Translations under genes and position numbers: made by a program
Source: Bacteroidota bacterium
GTDB taxonomy: Bacteria > Bacteroidota > Bacteroidia > AKYH767-A > JABDAW01
Direction of reading: 5' to 3'
DNA length: 7,532 nt
Assembly (NCBI GenBank): GCA_023251595.1
Contig: JAHEYM010000059.1
Location: forward strand, 1,427 to 8,958
Notes under the pieces: model-generated
The model's input: the letters and a program-made list of their open reading frames with translations, nothing else
Databases searched by the model: none
Told to the model about the DNA's origin: nothing
Shown here: one piece after another, positions 6,367 to 7,532 of the stretch
Position numbering within the stretch: position 1 is the first letter of the stretch
How the letters are laid out: every line of letters starts with the position of its first letter

Positions 6367-6657
6367 ATGCACTCAACTGACACTTCAATCAAATATATTT
6401 CCTGTCATGATACACTTTTGTTTTTATTCTTTGCTCCTACTGTTCCTGACGTTTCAACGAAACTATTTGTTAATTATGATGATTCCTTATATGCAAAGAT
6501 TTATCCTGATGATTCTATCAGGTGTTTATATTACACAATTAAGGATCCCAATAATACTCCCGGTTGGTATGATTTTTCATTCACTATGAAATTCTTTGAT
6601 AGATATAATGGGAATGTAGTTAAAAAGACGAACCAGGATACTCTGAGATTTGAATAA
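6367..6657 (+). CDS. Small unidentified protein inside the inverted-repeat unit
   Basis: From the ATG at 6367 the frame gives 96 residues; a TTG at 6325 would add 14. I do not recognise the family. Residues about 10-19 are hydrophobic (TLLFLFFAPT), and the rest is polar and rich in aromatics (KLFVNYDDSLYAKIYPDD, YYTIKDPNNTPGWYDFSFTM, FFDRYNGNVV), resembling a beta-rich domain or the tail of a larger protein. No promoter of the consensus type or clear ribosome site precedes it. It is enclosed by the two repeat arms, so it may be cargo, a gene fragment carried with the repeats, or a decayed gene. The amino acid make-up looks coding, but the case is weak. Confidence 0.4.
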   Translation: MHSTDTSIKYISCHDTLLFLFFAPTVPDVSTKLFVNYDDSLYAKIYPDDSIRCLYYTIKDPNNTPGWYDFSFTMKFFDRYNGNVVKKTNQDTLRFE

Positions 6658-6673
6658 TTGGAACTGCAGAAGA

Positions 6674-6722
6674 TTTCTCTGCGACTCTCGGCGCCTCCTC
6701 AGCGTTCTCTGCGTTAAATTTT
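6674..6722 (-). repeat. Right arm of inverted repeat, CGCAGAG type
   Basis: Read on the minus strand this arm begins AAAATTTAACGCAGAGAACG and is the imperfect inverted partner of 6264-6312. The differences are a few substitutions (GAGGAGGCGCCGAG in place of GAGAAGACGCAGAG) and a small gap. The outer ends match best and the inner ends less. It finishes 14 nt from the stop of the small antitoxin-like gene, which reads toward it. Confidence 0.85.
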
Positions 6723-6735
6723 GAAAACAGTCATA

Positions 6736-6879
6736 TTAATGAAATAAATACCATTTAGATAACTCCTCTACCACGTCTTTATGTTTAACAAAATCACCTT
6801 TCTCGATCCGCGCAACGGCTTCATTAACTTCTTTGTTATATTGTTTCCGGGTAATCCGCTTCGTTTTTTTCTTATTCAT
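6736..6879 (-). CDS. Short antitoxin-like protein (RelE/ParE-partner type), apparently without its toxin
   Basis: The product has 47 residues: MNKKKTKRITRKQYNKEVNE, then AVARIEKGDFVKHKDVVEEL and a short SKW tail. The pattern QYNKEV-EAV-RIEKGDF-H-DVVEE-SKW is that of small antitoxin-type proteins which in Bacteroidota normally sit just upstream of a RelE-family toxin gene. The start chosen at 6879 is where that similarity begins; the longer frame to 6996 overlaps the ParE toxin gene and has no such similarity. Here no toxin follows, only the right repeat arm 14 nt away. The gene lies 31 nt after a complete antitoxin-toxin pair on the same strand and may share its transcript. It could be a leftover of a lost module or an extra antitoxin; I cannot tell which. 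Confidence 0.65.
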   Translation of the reverse strand: MNKKKTKRITRKQYNKEVNEAVARIEKGDFVKHKDVVEELSKWYLFH

Positions 6880-6910
6880 ATCAGGTTTTAATAGTTTCAG
6901 GGGAAGTCGG

Positions 6911-7210
6911 CTATTGCATTTTTCTTCTCTGCCATTCCTTCGGATTTCTTTTGTTATGGAAAATGGCAAATATGTAGATAACTTGTACAGTGTCAATATA
7001 GTAAATACAAAATGGAAATTTACTCAAAACGAATTTTTGAATATCACGTCGATACTTTGGAGCTATCTCGGGATTTTTCAATATTTGTCGGAATGAAGAA
7101 TTAATTTCTTTGAGAAAAACAATATCTATTCCTTCTGTTTTTTCCTTATAATAATCAAGAGTTTCTTTGAGATCGATCTCGGCAAATGGAAGAATTACCA
7201 ATCTTTTCAT
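6911..7210 (-). CDS. RelE/ParE-family toxin of a type II toxin-antitoxin system
   Basis: The product has 99 residues, normal for the family. It starts MKRLVILPFAEIDLKETLDY, with the usual A-x-x-D-(I/L)-x-E-x-x-x-YY pattern of the first helix (YY at 20-21). The C-terminal half has KFPFCIYYI (64-72) and IFAIFHNKRNPKEW (80-93), the strand motifs and basic R-N-P ending typical of ParE-like toxins. Family members either cut mRNA on the ribosome (RelE) or poison gyrase (ParE). The sequence resembles the ParE side but does not settle the target. The ATG lies 6 nt after the stop of the antitoxin gene, so the two are one operon. All family motifs are intact, so it is probably functional. Confidence 0.88.
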   Translation of the reverse strand: MKRLVILPFAEIDLKETLDYYKEKTEGIDIVFLKEINSSFRQILKNPEIAPKYRRDIQKFVLSKFPFCIYYIDTVQVIYIFAIFHNKRNPKEWQRRKMQ

Positions 7211-7216
7211 GAAAAA

Positions 7217-7438
7217 TTATTTTAATTCTTTCTTCAAGTCTTCCCAATCCTTCCCTTTTTTACTCTTCTGAAATGATTTATATCTCCTATCAAGTTCCTT
7301 ATTTACATCAAAATCAGACTCTTTTTTGTTTTCTTTTTTGATCTCAATAAAATCATAATCATTCTTCAAAGCCTTAAGCATGTTTATAATACTTTTTGCT
7401 TTAACAGTTCTATCCTCAATTTTGATCGTGTAAGTCAT
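7217..7438 (-). CDS. Antitoxin of the RelE/ParE pair
   Basis: The product has 73 residues: MTYTIKIEDRTVKAKSIINM, a second helix, then a lysine- and glutamate-rich tail ending KGKDWEDLKKELK. A short N-terminal beta-helix part for dimerisation or DNA binding and a charged, flexible C-terminal helix for toxin binding is the usual antitoxin plan, but I cannot name the family. The assignment rests mainly on position, 6 nt upstream of the toxin in the same operon. The ATG at 7438 was chosen because the in-frame start at 7456 falls inside the -7 promoter box. Such antitoxins commonly repress their own promoter; no clear operator palindrome was seen. Confidence 0.75.
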   Translation of the reverse strand: MTYTIKIEDRTVKAKSIINMLKALKNDYDFIEIKKENKKESDFDVNKELDRRYKSFQKSKKGKDWEDLKKELK

Positions 7439-7453
7439 GTTGGCAAATTTTAA

Positions 7454-7485
7454 CAAAGATAAACACTTCTTGGAATACCTGCAAA
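7454..7485 (-). promoter_or_regulatory. Bacteroidota-type promoter of the toxin-antitoxin operon
   Basis: On the minus strand TTTG (7485-7482), 20 nt of spacer, then TATCTTTG (7461-7454): both boxes match the TTTG / TAnnTTTG consensus at normal spacing. The -7 box ends 15 nt before the antitoxin ATG, giving a very short leader. The layout is the same as for the DUF433 promoter. Sequence from 7486 to the window end shows nothing I can assign. Confidence 0.75.
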
Positions 7486-7532
7486 GAATTGTTTTTCGTC
7501 TAAGAAAGTGGCTGATGCTTTCTAAAAGAGGA

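Noticed and set aside
6264..6722. Complete insertion sequence
   Set aside because: There is no transposase motif in the enclosed ORF, and I found no convincing target-site duplication outside the arms.
6833..7096. Plus-strand frame of 87 codons
   Set aside because: It is antisense to the ParE-like toxin and the short antitoxin, whose family motifs are clear.

Overview
The window looks like a chromosomal piece of a member of the Bacteroidota (Bacteroidetes). It is AT-rich. Three intergenic regions carry the phylum's promoter motif TAnnTTTG, two of them with an upstream TTTG, and most starts lack a strong Shine-Dalgarno. The AccA, PorE-like and M24B protein sequences are also of Bacteroidota type. 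The genus cannot be told from the sequence alone.

Left part (1-1811, minus strand): two exported TPR proteins lie 3 nt apart. The downstream one runs off the window and starts as a TPR plus PD40-propeller protein of the kind that usually ends in an OmpA domain (PorE-like). The upstream one is a clean array of nine 34-residue TPRs. A hairpin separates this pair from accA.

Centre (1820-5719): accA (minus strand) and a Xaa-Pro aminopeptidase gene (plus strand) diverge from a short intergenic region holding a TACCTTTG promoter element and a 16-bp palindrome. accA is full length in one frame, but an in-frame TAA replaces the conserved Glu codon at position 227. The aminopeptidase gene overlaps by 8 nt a 517-codon gene for a helical, TPR-like protein of unknown function.

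Right part (5720-7532): this is an accessory patch of toxin-antitoxin (TA) material. A DUF433 antitoxin gene with an excellent promoter is followed by a DUF5615 toxin gene reduced to its two ends. Next comes a 459-bp unit bounded by 49-bp imperfect inverted repeats of the CGCAGAG type, with a small unidentified ORF inside. On the minus strand a complete antitoxin plus RelE/ParE toxin pair has its own consensus promoter. It is followed by a 47-codon gene resembling the antitoxin of a different RelE-type family, with no toxin after it. The patch reads as one working module among the remains of two others. I saw no rRNA, tRNA, CRISPR array or transposase gene.

The most striking observations are the single nonsense codon in an otherwise intact accA, the internally deleted DUF5615 toxin, and the inverted-repeat unit lying between broken TA modules.
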